Origin: Zoogloea sp021286885
GTDB taxonomy: Bacteria; Pseudomonadota; Gammaproteobacteria; Burkholderiales; Rhodocyclaceae
Length of the DNA stretch: 64,000 nucleotides
Strand: one strand, 5' to 3'
NCBI RefSeq assembly: GCF_041915215.1
Contig: NZ_JAYSBV010000002.1
Shown here piece after piece: positions 33,299-41,179 of this stretch. The number at the start of each line of letters is the position of its first letter. The first letter of the stretch is position 1. The position numbers were made by a program, and so were the translations under genes. The notes under the pieces are model-generated. The model was not told the DNA's origin. It saw only the letters and a list, made by a program, of their open reading frames with translations, and made no database searches.

Positions 33299-34186
33299 TC
33301 AACGCTCCAGGCGCACCGGGTACAGCCCTCCCAGCACGGCAAACTCCTCTTCGCCATTGAGTAGGCCGGGCAAGAGGCGCGTATAGAAGAACACCTTGGT
33401 GAGGGGCACATCCACCTTCAGGAGGTGATCGCCAAACTCCCCGGCCCGCTCCCGGGAGAGGGAAAAGGAGTTCAGGTTATTGAGCAGGAAAACCGGCGCC
33501 CCGTCGGGCCCGGTGCCCAGCTGCTCGTGGGCATCGAGCCGGTTCACGCCCCGGTACAGGGTCAGGTGGCTGCGATCCGGGTCGGGCCGGTGCAGCTCGT
33601 ACTGGGCGTAGGTATATAGAAGATCAAGCTGGGCCTCCAGGGCGTTGGTGCCGTACAAGCCGGCGGCGCGGGCTTCCTGGTAGCGGGCCTGGGCCTCGCT
33701 GGCCAGGTCTTGCAGGCTGCCCCGGTGGTAACGGGCCAGCAGGCCGAAGCGGGACTCCACCCAGCCCTTGAGCACCGCCGCCTCCCGCCCGTCCGCATCG
33801 AAGGCCCAGCCCCGCACCAGGCGCAGGTAGTTGCTGCGTATCCGGGCCCGGGGTGATGGGTTGGTACGACACGGATTCAAGCGCCCCAACACCTGCCCTC
33901 CTTTGTTTTCCTCTGGGCGCTCCAGATCAAAGTAGACACGCATGTAATCCACAAAGCGCAAGGCCCGAGCGGTGCTATCGGGCAACCCCTCCAACATCTG
34001 AAACAAACGTTTGTGAATCACCCAAACGCCGTCCAGGGTTAGTGGCGATGGCTGCTGTTGATAGGACAAACCACCAAGAATCGCGGCTGGCAGATTGCAA
34101 TGATTAATTGGCAGCCGGGCATTCCGAGGCAATACAGGCAAATTCACTGGAAGTAACGAAGCCGGGGTGACGGATGACAGGTTCAA
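33299..34186 (-). CDS. draT: NAD+-dinitrogen-reductase ADP-ribosyltransferase DraT
   Basis: Switches off nitrogenase by ADP-ribosylating Arg101 of NifH when ammonium or low energy is sensed. The C-terminal half carries ADP-ribosyltransferase pieces (LYRGVN, SFSLSRERAGEFGDH, EEEFAVLGG), and VLKGWVESRFGLLARYH is typical of DraT. No ATG fits; a TTG at 34186 after GGGAG gives 295 aa, a usual size, while a TTG at 34252 would extend it. DraG is not in the window. The 5' part of the gene is more AT-rich than its end. Confidence 0.9.
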   Translation of the reverse strand: MNLSSVTPASLLPVNLPVLPRNARLPINHCNLPAAILGGLSYQQQPSPLTLDGVWVIHKRLFQMLEGLPDSTARALRFVDYMRVYFDLERPEENKGGQVLGRLNPCRTNPSPRARIRSNYLRLVRGWAFDADGREAAVLKGWVESRFGLLARYHRGSLQDLASEAQARYQEARAAGLYGTNALEAQLDLLYTYAQYELHRPDPDRSHLTLYRGVNRLDAHEQLGTGPDGAPVFLLNNLNSFSLSRERAGEFGDHLLKVDVPLTKVFFYTRLLPGLLNGEEEFAVLGGLYPVRLER

Positions 34187-34188
34187 TC

Positions 34189-34204
34189 TGTGTAACTCCC
34201 TACA
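34189..34204 (+). promoter_or_regulatory. NifA upstream activator site of nifH
   Basis: TGT-GTAACTCCCT-ACA fits TGT-N10-ACA exactly, centred about 132 bases before the predicted nifH start. It lies just outside the draT coding start chosen here. Confidence 0.78.
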
Positions 34205-34271
34205 AATGTCAGGGTCTTGTCGGATCACACACGCAACGCAGCAGCCCGACAAAAGTATATTTTTTCATTTT

Positions 34272-34284
34272 AATCAGCATCTTA
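34272..34284 (+). promoter_or_regulatory. Candidate IHF site in the nifH promoter
   Basis: AATCAG-CATC-TTA matches WATCAR-N4-TTR and sits between the NifA site and the sigma54 element, where IHF bends DNA in other nifH promoters. Confidence 0.55.
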
Positions 34285-34301
34285 CTTGCAACAAAGAAAG
34301 C

Positions 34302-34317
34302 TGGCACAGCGATTGCA
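34302..34317 (+). promoter_or_regulatory. Sigma54 (-24/-12) promoter of nifHDK
   Basis: TGGCACAGCGATTGCA is a perfect TGGCAC-N5-TTGCA element 61 bases before the nifH ATG; the transcript should start near 34329. Confidence 0.93.
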
Positions 34318-34377
34318 AAATAAAGAGCACACGAGGCATAGGGCTTCGTCGGATTCATAAACCCAAGGAGAAATAAC

Positions 34378-35256
34378 ATGGCACTTCGTCAATGCGCCAT
34401 TTACGGCAAGGGCGGTATCGGCAAGTCTACTACCACCCAGAACCTGGTAGCAGCCCTGGCTGAAATGGGCAAGAAAGTCATGATTGTCGGTTGCGACCCG
34501 AAGGCTGACTCCACCCGCCTGATCCTGCACTCGAAGGCTCAAACCTCCGTGATGGCCCTGGCTGCTGAAGCCGGTTCCGTTGAAGATCTCGAACTCGAAG
34601 ACGTCCTGTCCGTCGGTTTCGGCGGTGTGAAGTGCGTTGAATCCGGCGGCCCGGAACCCGGCGTTGGCTGCGCTGGCCGTGGTGTGATCACCGCCATCAA
34701 CTTCCTGGAAGAAGAAGGCGCCTACGACGAAGACCTGGACTTCGTGTTCTACGACGTGCTGGGTGACGTGGTGTGCGGTGGCTTCGCCATGCCCATCCGC
34801 GAAAACAAGGCTCAGGAAATCTACATCGTCTGCTCCGGCGAAATGATGGCCATGTACGCCGCCAACAACATCGCCAAGGGCATCGTGAAGTACGCCAACT
34901 CCGGTGGCGTGCGTCTGGCTGGCCTGATCTGCAACAGCCGTAACACCGACCGCGAAGATGAACTGATCATCGCCCTGGCCGCCCGCCTGGGTACCCAGAT
35001 GATCCACTTCGTGCCCCGCGACAACGCCGTGCAGCACGCTGAAATCCGCCGCATGACCGTGATCGAGTACGACCCCACCGCCAAGCAAGCCGACGAATAC
35101 CGCGCCCTGGCCCGCAAGGTTGTCGACAACAAGAAGCTGGTGATCCCGACCCCCATCGAAATGGAAGAGCTGGAAGCTCTGCTGATGGAATTCGGCATCA
35201 TGGAGCAGGAAGACGAATCCATCGTCGGCAAGACCGCCTCCGAACTGGCCGCCTGA
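34378..35256 (+). CDS. nifH: Nitrogenase iron protein NifH (dinitrogenase reductase)
   Basis: ATP-dependent electron donor to the MoFe protein; homodimer with one 4Fe-4S cluster. The 292-aa protein has the P-loop GKGGIGKST (10-18), cluster ligands Cys98 and Cys133, and Arg101 in GCAGRGV, the DraT target. AAGGAG precedes the ATG. It leads an operon with nifD and nifK. Codon use is strongly biased toward common C- and G-ending codons, in keeping with high expression. Confidence 0.98.
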   Translation: MALRQCAIYGKGGIGKSTTTQNLVAALAEMGKKVMIVGCDPKADSTRLILHSKAQTSVMALAAEAGSVEDLELEDVLSVGFGGVKCVESGGPEPGVGCAGRGVITAINFLEEEGAYDEDLDFVFYDVLGDVVCGGFAMPIRENKAQEIYIVCSGEMMAMYAANNIAKGIVKYANSGGVRLAGLICNSRNTDREDELIIALAARLGTQMIHFVPRDNAVQHAEIRRMTVIEYDPTAKQADEYRALARKVVDNKKLVIPTPIEMEELEALLMEFGIMEQEDESIVGKTASELAA

Positions 35257-35283
35257 TTCCAGGGCAGCACCCGCAGTAGCCCG

Positions 35284-35314
35284 GGGATGCTGGTCACAGG
35301 CCGGCTGGCATCCC
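35284..35314 (+). other. Hairpin in the nifH-nifD spacer
   Basis: GGGATGC (35284-35290) pairs with GCATCCC (35308-35314) within the 117-base spacer. There is no following T run, so it may serve RNA stability or partial termination, favouring NifH over NifDK. Confidence 0.5.
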
Positions 35315-35373
35315 TCTCTTCGCCAACCTGATTTCGTTGCCGCAGATTAGCGGAACGCAAAAGGAGCAACACC

Positions 35374-36843
35374 ATGGCTGCGCTTACGCGTGAAGAAACC
35401 GAAGCCCTCATCCAGGAGGTGCTGGAGGTTTACCCCGAGAAGGCTCAAAAGGATCGTAAAAAGCACCTGGCGGTGAACGATCACGAAGCCAATGCCAAGA
35501 AGTGCATCACCTCCAACCGCAAGTCCCTGCCCGGCGTGATGACCATCCGTGGCTGTGCCTATGCCGGTTCCAAGGGTGTGGTGTGGGGTCCGATCAAGGA
35601 CATGATCCACATCTCCCACGGCCCCGTGGGTTGCGGCCAGTACTCCCGTGCCGGTCGTCGCAACTACTACGTGGGTGTGACCGGGGTGAACGCCTTCGGC
35701 GAAATGAACTTCACCTCCGACTTCCAGGAACGCGACATCGTTTTCGGTGGCGACAAGAAGCTGGCCAAGCTGATCGGCGAAATCGAACAGCTGTTCCCGC
35801 TGAACAAGGGCATCTCCGTGCAGTCCGAGTGCCCGATTGGTCTGATCGGTGACGACATCGAAGCCGTCTCCAAGAAGGCCACCGCCGAATACGGCAAGAC
35901 CGTGGTACCCGTGCGCTGCGAAGGCTTCCGGGGCGTGTCCCAGTCCCTGGGCCACCACATCGCCAACGACGCCATCCGTGACTGGGTGATCGACAGCCGC
36001 GCCAACAAGGAATACCCCACCACCCCCTACGATGTGGCCATCATTGGCGACTACAACATCGGTGGTGACGCCTGGTCTTCCCGCATCCTGCTCGAAGAAA
36101 TGGGCCTGCGCGTGGTGGCTCAGTGGTCCGGCGACGGCACCCTGGCCGAAATGGAAAACACCCCCAAGGTCAAGCTGAACCTGCTCCACTGCTACCGCTC
36201 GATGAACTACATCAGCCGGCACATGGAAGAGAAGTACGGGATTCCCTGGGTGGAGTACAACTTCTTCGGCCCCACCAAGATCGAAGAATCCCTGCGCCGT
36301 ATCGCCACCTACTTCGATGATTCCATCAAGGAAGGTGCCGAGCGCGTGATCGCCAAGTACAAGCCCATGATGGACGCTGTCATCGGCAAGTACCGTCCGC
36401 GCCTCGAAGGCAAGCGCGTCATGCTGTACGTGGGCGGCCTGCGTCCCCGTCACGTGATCGGTGCCTACGAAGATCTGGGCATGGAAGTGGTCGGCACCGG
36501 CTACGAATTCGCCCACAACGACGACTACGAGCGCACCGTCAAGGAAATGGGCAACGCCACCCTGCTCTACGACGACGTGACCGGCTTCGAGTTCGAAGAG
36601 TTCGTCAAGCGCGTCAAGCCCGACCTGATCGGCTCCGGCATCAAGGAAAAGTACATCTTCCAAAAGATGGGCATTCCCTTCCGTCAGATGCACTCCTGGG
36701 ATTACTCGGGCCCCTACCACGGTTACGACGGTTTCGCGATCTTCGCCCGTGACATGGACATGACCCTGAACAACCCCTGCTGGAAGACTCTGACCCCGCC
36801 CTGGAAGAAGGAAGCTGCTGCCCCCCTGGCCGCTGCGGCCTGA
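35374..36843 (+). CDS. nifD: Nitrogenase MoFe protein alpha chain NifD
   Basis: Alpha subunit of dinitrogenase, holding the FeMo-cofactor and half of each P-cluster. In 489 aa the P-cluster ligands Cys61, Cys87 and Cys153 and the cofactor ligands Cys273 and His440 are all present, so this is a molybdenum nitrogenase. AAGGAG precedes the ATG at 35374. The C terminus ends in an Ala/Pro-rich tail (AAAPLAAAA) not needed for activity. Confidence 0.98.
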   Translation: MAALTREETEALIQEVLEVYPEKAQKDRKKHLAVNDHEANAKKCITSNRKSLPGVMTIRGCAYAGSKGVVWGPIKDMIHISHGPVGCGQYSRAGRRNYYVGVTGVNAFGEMNFTSDFQERDIVFGGDKKLAKLIGEIEQLFPLNKGISVQSECPIGLIGDDIEAVSKKATAEYGKTVVPVRCEGFRGVSQSLGHHIANDAIRDWVIDSRANKEYPTTPYDVAIIGDYNIGGDAWSSRILLEEMGLRVVAQWSGDGTLAEMENTPKVKLNLLHCYRSMNYISRHMEEKYGIPWVEYNFFGPTKIEESLRRIATYFDDSIKEGAERVIAKYKPMMDAVIGKYRPRLEGKRVMLYVGGLRPRHVIGAYEDLGMEVVGTGYEFAHNDDYERTVKEMGNATLLYDDVTGFEFEEFVKRVKPDLIGSGIKEKYIFQKMGIPFRQMHSWDYSGPYHGYDGFAIFARDMDMTLNNPCWKTLTPPWKKEAAAPLAAAA

Positions 36844-36878
36844 GGCTAGCCCTCCTTCCCGACGGAAGAAGCTGTCCT

Positions 36879-36946
36879 GCATCCCGCCCGCCGGGCGGGG
36901 TGCCGATGCCTGAACGGATGGCGGGTTCTCCCCCCGCCTGCCATCC
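36879..36946 (+). other. Two hairpins in the nifD-nifK spacer
   Basis: Within the 163-base spacer, GCATCCCGCCC pairs with GGGCGGGGTGC (36879-36903), and GGATGGC (36916-36922) pairs with GCCATCC (36940-36946). Neither is followed by a long T run. nifD-nifK spacers are usually shorter. Confidence 0.5.
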
Positions 36947-37006
36947 CCGATTTTCGACCTAGGGCCTGCGGTTCGCAGATGGGCGACCAAGGCCAGGAGA
37001 CGAGAA

Positions 37007-38575
37007 ATGCAAGAAGTCGACGATATCAAGCCGTGCTACCCCCTGTTCCGCAACGACGAGTACAAGGAAGTGCTCGCCCGCAAGCGTGACGAGTACGAAG
37101 AAGGTCACGAGCGCAGCAAGGTGGACGAAGCCTTCACCTGGACCACCACCGCTGAATACCAGGAACTCAACTTCAAGCGCGAAGCCCTGACGGTCAACCC
37201 CGCCAAGGCCTGCCAGCCCCTGGGTGCTGTTCTGTGCGCCCTCGGCTTCGAGAAGACCCTGCCCTACGTGCATGGCTCCCAAGGCTGCGTGGCTTACTTC
37301 CGGACCTACTTCAACCGCCACTTCAAGGAGCCCGTCTCCTGCGTCTCCGACTCCATGACCGAAGACGCCGCCGTGTTCGGTGGTCAGAAGAACATGTTCG
37401 ACGGTCTGGCCAACGCCAAAGCCCTCTACAAGCCCGAAGTGATCGCCGTCTCCACCACCTGCATGGCCGAGGTGATCGGTGACGACTTGAACGCCTTCAT
37501 CAACAACGCCAAGAAGGAAGGCCACATCGAGAAGGAATTCCCGGTGCCCTTCGCCCACACCCCGTCCTTCGTGGGTTCCCACGTGACCGGCTGGGACAAC
37601 ATGTTCGAAGGCATCGCCCGCTACTTCACCCTGAACTACATGGAAGACAAGGTGGTGGGTTCCAGCGGCAAGATCAACTTCGTGCCGGGCTTCGAGACCT
37701 ACCTGGGCAACTACCGGGTCATCAAGCGCATGATGGGCGAGATGGGCATCGACGCCACCCTCCTGTCCGACCCCACCGAAGTGCTGGATACCCCGTCTGA
37801 CGGCAAGTTCCGCATGTACGAAGGTGGCACCACCCTGGACGAGATCAAGGCCGCCCCGAACGCCGTCACCACCGTGCTGCTGCAACCGATGCAGCTGGAA
37901 AAGACGAAGAAGTTCGTCGAAAACACCTGGAAGCACGAAGTTCCGAAGCTCAACATCCCGATGGGCCTGGAATGGACCGACGAGTTCCTGATGAAGATGT
38001 CCGAGATCAGCGGCAAGCCGATCCCGGCCAGCCTCGAACTGGAACGCGGCCGCCTGGTGGACATGCTGGGGGATTCCCACACCTGGCTGCACGGCAAGAA
38101 GTTCGCCCTCTACGGCGACCCCGACTTCGTGCTGGGCATGACCAAGTTCCTGATGGAATGCGGTGCCGAACCCACCCACATCCTGTCCAACAACGGCTCC
38201 AAGAAGTGGGCCAAGGCGGTGGACAAGCTGCTCGCCAGCTCGCCCTACGGCATCCACGGCAAGGCCTACCCCGGCTGCGACCTGTGGCACCTGCGCAGCC
38301 TGGTCTTCACCGACAAGCCTGACTTCCTGATCGGCAACTCCTACGGCAAGTACATCCAGCGTGACACCCTGTACAAGGGCCAGGAATTCGAAGTCCCGCT
38401 GATCCGCCTCGGCTTCCCGATCTTCGACCGTCACCACCTGCACCGCATGACCACCCTCGGCTACGAAGGCGCCATGTACATGCTCACCACCCTGGTGAAT
38501 GCCGTACTCGAACGCCTCGACGACGAGACCCGCGGCATGGGCACCACCGACTACAACCACGATCTGGTTCGCTAA
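37007..38575 (+). CDS. nifK: Nitrogenase MoFe protein beta chain NifK
   Basis: Beta subunit of dinitrogenase, sharing the P-clusters with NifD. In 522 aa Cys69, Cys94 and Cys152 are the P-cluster ligands (NPAKACQPLGA, HGSQGCVAYFR, STTCMAEVIGDD). CAGGAGA precedes the ATG. It is the third gene of the nifHDK operon; a tetraloop hairpin follows before nifT. Confidence 0.98.
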   Translation: MQEVDDIKPCYPLFRNDEYKEVLARKRDEYEEGHERSKVDEAFTWTTTAEYQELNFKREALTVNPAKACQPLGAVLCALGFEKTLPYVHGSQGCVAYFRTYFNRHFKEPVSCVSDSMTEDAAVFGGQKNMFDGLANAKALYKPEVIAVSTTCMAEVIGDDLNAFINNAKKEGHIEKEFPVPFAHTPSFVGSHVTGWDNMFEGIARYFTLNYMEDKVVGSSGKINFVPGFETYLGNYRVIKRMMGEMGIDATLLSDPTEVLDTPSDGKFRMYEGGTTLDEIKAAPNAVTTVLLQPMQLEKTKKFVENTWKHEVPKLNIPMGLEWTDEFLMKMSEISGKPIPASLELERGRLVDMLGDSHTWLHGKKFALYGDPDFVLGMTKFLMECGAEPTHILSNNGSKKWAKAVDKLLASSPYGIHGKAYPGCDLWHLRSLVFTDKPDFLIGNSYGKYIQRDTLYKGQEFEVPLIRLGFPIFDRHHLHRMTTLGYEGAMYMLTTLVNAVLERLDDETRGMGTTDYNHDLVR

Positions 38576-38606
38576 TCGGCTGCCCTGTACCGCAAGGCAG
38601 GTAAGC

Positions 38607-38632
38607 AAGCCCCCGTCTTCGGACGGGGGCTT
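38607..38632 (+). other. UUCG-tetraloop hairpin between nifK and nifT
   Basis: AAGCCCCCGTC (38607-38617) pairs perfectly with GACGGGGGCTT (38622-38632) around TTCG. The stem is very stable, but only two T follow, so it is likely a processing or attenuating element that lowers expression of nifT and later genes relative to nifHDK. Confidence 0.7.
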
Positions 38633-38667
38633 CAGCACGAACAGCAGCGCTCAAGGAAGACCCCGAA

Positions 38668-38892
38668 ATGGCCAACATCATGATCCGGCGCACCGACAGC
38701 GGCGCCCTTTCCTTCTACCTGCCCAAGAAAGATCTGGAAGACGACATCGTCTCCCTCGAATTCGACACGGCCGACCGCTGGGGCGGCGAACTGGTGCTCA
38801 AGGACGGCAGCCGCTGGTATGTGGACCCGCTCGACGCCCAACCCCGCCTGCCCATCACGGTCAAGGCCAAACGGGTTGGCGAAGACGATTAA
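38668..38892 (+). CDS. nifT: NifT/FixU family protein
   Basis: A 74-aa protein of the small NifT/FixU family, encoded after nifK in many diazotrophs; no exact function is known. MANIMIRR and the central LEFDTADRWGGELVL are typical. AAGGA precedes the ATG. The stop codon lies inside the first unit of a threefold 8-bp repeat. Confidence 0.92.
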   Translation: MANIMIRRTDSGALSFYLPKKDLEDDIVSLEFDTADRWGGELVLKDGSRWYVDPLDAQPRLPITVKAKRVGEDD

Positions 38893-38910
38893 GCGATTAA
38901 GCGATTAAGC
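38887..38910 (+). repeat. Three tandem copies of an 8-bp unit at the end of nifT
   Basis: GATTAAGC is repeated exactly three times (38887-38894, 38895-38902, 38903-38910). The first copy contains the nifT TAA stop; the others lie in the spacer before the ferredoxin gene. Confidence 0.9.
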
Positions 38911-38965
38911 GACTCAGTAACCGAGCGACTGAACCGCTGAGCCACCCACCGGACGGACCACCCGC

Positions 38966-39163
38966 ATGAGCATGGAGATACGCCAGGCCCTGTGCATCTT
39001 CTGCGCCGATTGCGAGACCGTCTGCCCCACCCACGCCATCCGGCAGTCGGGTGGAAAGATCCAGATCAACCCGGACAGCTGCACCGAATGTGCGGGCCAC
39101 CATGACGAGCCCCAATGCGTTGCCGTCTGTCCCACGGAAGGCTGCATCGTCCCGGCCCCCTGA
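38966..39163 (+). CDS. 2[4Fe-4S] ferredoxin, FdxN-like
   Basis: A 65-aa ferredoxin, probably an electron carrier to nitrogenase. Cluster ligands are Cys10, 13, 16, 20 (C-x2-C-x2-C-x3-CP) and Cys39, 42, 51, 55 (C-x2-C-x8-C-x3-CP), the spacing of nif-associated FdxN-type proteins. It lies between nifT and nafY in the nif direction. Confidence 0.9.
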   Translation: MSMEIRQALCIFCADCETVCPTHAIRQSGGKIQINPDSCTECAGHHDEPQCVAVCPTEGCIVPAP

Positions 39164-39204
39164 CCCTGGACAGGGGCGGCAGATGCGCCACACGGAGCAC
39201 AAGC

Positions 39205-39927
39205 ATGAGCGAATCGTCCCCCCTCACCCGTGACATCGCCCTGCGCCTCGCGCTGGCGGTACGCGAACTCCCCGGCCTGGACCTGCGCGGCTTCATCGGC
39301 GTGGTCTCCGAGCGCCTGGGGCTGCCCCTCACCGCAGCCAAGCTGGCCAGCATCACCGTGGCGGATCTCACCCAATGGCTCGCCAGCGAAGACGGCAAAC
39401 CCGCCAGCCACGACAAGGAAGCCCTCAAGGCCGCCGTGCGCCTGCTGTGGGGCGAAGGCGTTGACGACGGCCTGCCCAAGGCCCAGCCCTACGCCGAGGG
39501 CGACATCCCCAACAGCCTGCGGGTGGCCATGGCCTCCAACAACGGCGAGCTGGTGGATGGGCACTTTGGCTCCTGCGTCCGCTTCCTCGTCTATCAGGTC
39601 AGCACCAGCGACTACCGTCTGGTGGCCGTGCGCCCCACCGCCGAAGCCGACACCGAGGAAGACAAGAACGTGGCCCGCTCGGCCCTGATCTCCGATTGCC
39701 AGCTGGTGTATGTGCAATCCATCGGCGGCCCCGCTGCGGCCAAGGTGGTGCGCGCCGGCGTGCACCCGGTCAAATGGCCCGTGGGCGGGCCGGTGGAAGG
39801 GGCCATCGGCAAGCTCCAGACCGCCATGCAGGCCCCGCCCCCCTGGCTCGCCCGGGTGATGGGCGTCGAAGCGGCCAGCCTGGCCCGCTTCGCCGAAGAG
39901 GACGAAACCGACGTGGAGGAAGCCTGA
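39205..39927 (+). CDS. nafY: Dinitrogenase FeMo-cofactor-binding protein NafY
   Basis: The 240-aa protein combines an N-terminal helical domain (about 1-95) with a C-terminal NifX/NifB-C-type cofactor-binding domain (about 105-225; LRVAMASNNGELVDGHFGSC). NafY holds FeMo-cofactor and stabilises apo-dinitrogenase until insertion. The ATG at 39205 with GGAG upstream is preferred over the longer open frame. The next gene begins two bases after its stop. Confidence 0.87.
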   Translation: MSESSPLTRDIALRLALAVRELPGLDLRGFIGVVSERLGLPLTAAKLASITVADLTQWLASEDGKPASHDKEALKAAVRLLWGEGVDDGLPKAQPYAEGDIPNSLRVAMASNNGELVDGHFGSCVRFLVYQVSTSDYRLVAVRPTAEADTEEDKNVARSALISDCQLVYVQSIGGPAAAKVVRAGVHPVKWPVGGPVEGAIGKLQTAMQAPPPWLARVMGVEAASLARFAEEDETDVEEA

Positions 39928-39929
39928 TC

Positions 39930-40259
39930 ATGAGCAGCTGTGGCGTACAAAGCCCGGGGGCGGCGGCCGCCTTCGCCCCCCGGCCCGAAATTACCGAAGC
40001 CCTGGCCACCGAGCTGGGCGCCCGGGTGCTGGCCCACGGGGGCAGCCCCGAAATGCTGGCCGTGATGCGCCTGGAGCATCCCGGCGTGCGCTTCGTGGTG
40101 TGCAACGAAGATGACGTCTCCCCGCGCCTCAGCCCCTGGCTCAGCCTCACCGGCATCCAGGTGTTCCTGCTGGACGCAAGCGAGCACTGCGTCTCCATCA
40201 CCACAGTCCCCGAACGGGCCTGCGGCCTGCTCTTCGCCCTCGTTTCCGACGATGACTGA
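39930..40259 (+). CDS. Nif-cluster protein of unknown function, 109 aa
   Basis: It starts two bases after nafY and overlaps the next gene by eight bases, so it is translated as part of the nif operon. The protein has no membrane segment. It contains Cys4, a conserved-looking HPGVRFVVCNEDDVSP segment and a C-terminal Cys in RACGLLFALVSDDD. I do not recognise a defined family beyond its nif context; a small accessory protein of cofactor insertion is possible. Confidence 0.75.
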   Translation: MSSCGVQSPGAAAAFAPRPEITEALATELGARVLAHGGSPEMLAVMRLEHPGVRFVVCNEDDVSPRLSPWLSLTGIQVFLLDASEHCVSITTVPERACGLLFALVSDDD

Positions 40260-40992
40260 CATGGCCGCCGGGGGCTTGCGGGTGGTCACGCTGGAATGCA
40301 CCGGCTGCCGCCACCAGGCCCTTCACGAACTGGGCCAATGCGCCACGGGCGACCGCTGCGTGGTCGCCATGAGTGGCCGCCAGATCGACCGCTTCTTCCG
40401 GGCCAACCCCGACGAAGCCGCCGCCTACCTGGACGATGGCTTCTGGGAGCGGCGCGCCATTGCCGCCCGCTACGCCCCCCTCGACCTGATCGACGGCCTC
40501 ATGCACGACCCGGACGAAGTGGTGCGCCGGGTGGTGGCCGGGCGCATCCCCGATGAACGGCTGATGGAACTCATCCACGACCCCGACCGGGACGTGCGCG
40601 CCATTGCCGTCCAGCGCCTGCCCGGCGAACAGGTCGAATGGGCCCTGCGCGACATCGACTATCTGGTGCGCATGTTCGCCGTGCGCAAGGTCTCCCACGG
40701 CCTGCTGCGCCCCCTCATCCACGACCCCGAACGGGAAGTGCGCAAAGCCGTCGCCCAGCGCCTCCCGCCCTTCGCCCTGGGCGTCTACGCCACCGACCCC
40801 GAACCCGAAGTCCGCCGCATCGCCGCCAGCCGCATGCTCCCCCCCGACGCCGCCCGCCTGCTGGACGACGACGACTGGTCCGTCCGCCTCGCCGCCGTTG
40901 GCAACGCCCCCCTGGACACCCTCGCCCAACGCCTGGCGCGGGAAGAGGATGAAGAAATCCGGGGGGCGATGGCGGGGCGCCTAGGGGTGTAA
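40252..40992 (+). CDS. LRV FeS4-cluster repeat protein
   Basis: A 246-aa protein like the leucine-rich-repeat-variant protein of the Azotobacter nif region. Cys16, Cys19, Cys30 and Cys36 form an N-terminal 4Fe-4S site. About eight helical repeats of roughly 24 residues follow, with the pattern LIHDPDREVR-x-AVAQRLP. The role in nitrogen fixation is not known. The ATG at 40252 overlaps the previous gene; an ATG at 40261 is an alternative. It is the last nif-direction gene. Confidence 0.87.
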   Translation: MTDMAAGGLRVVTLECTGCRHQALHELGQCATGDRCVVAMSGRQIDRFFRANPDEAAAYLDDGFWERRAIAARYAPLDLIDGLMHDPDEVVRRVVAGRIPDERLMELIHDPDRDVRAIAVQRLPGEQVEWALRDIDYLVRMFAVRKVSHGLLRPLIHDPEREVRKAVAQRLPPFALGVYATDPEPEVRRIAASRMLPPDAARLLDDDDWSVRLAAVGNAPLDTLAQRLAREEDEEIRGAMAGRLGV

Positions 40993-41179
40993 ACCACGAA
41001 AAGCTTGACCCCCCCTATAGCTGTGGTAAAACCGCCGCCTGTTCCACCTTTTTCAGTATCCCCAGGCGCATGTCACAGAATGCCCGTATCGTCTCCGGAC
41101 TTCGCACATTCATCGACGACCGTAACACGCAACATCCTCCCACGCACGCCTCCCAAACCTCATACGGAGAGGCGTCGTA

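Noticed and set aside
34287..34303. Sigma54 promoter on the minus strand for draT
   Set aside because: The -12 part TTGCA is good, but the -24 part reads CAGC in place of TGGC, missing one of the invariant GG pair.
38887..38910. Short tandem repeats as a CRISPR array
   Set aside because: The units are only 8 bp and directly adjoining, with no spacers and no cas genes.
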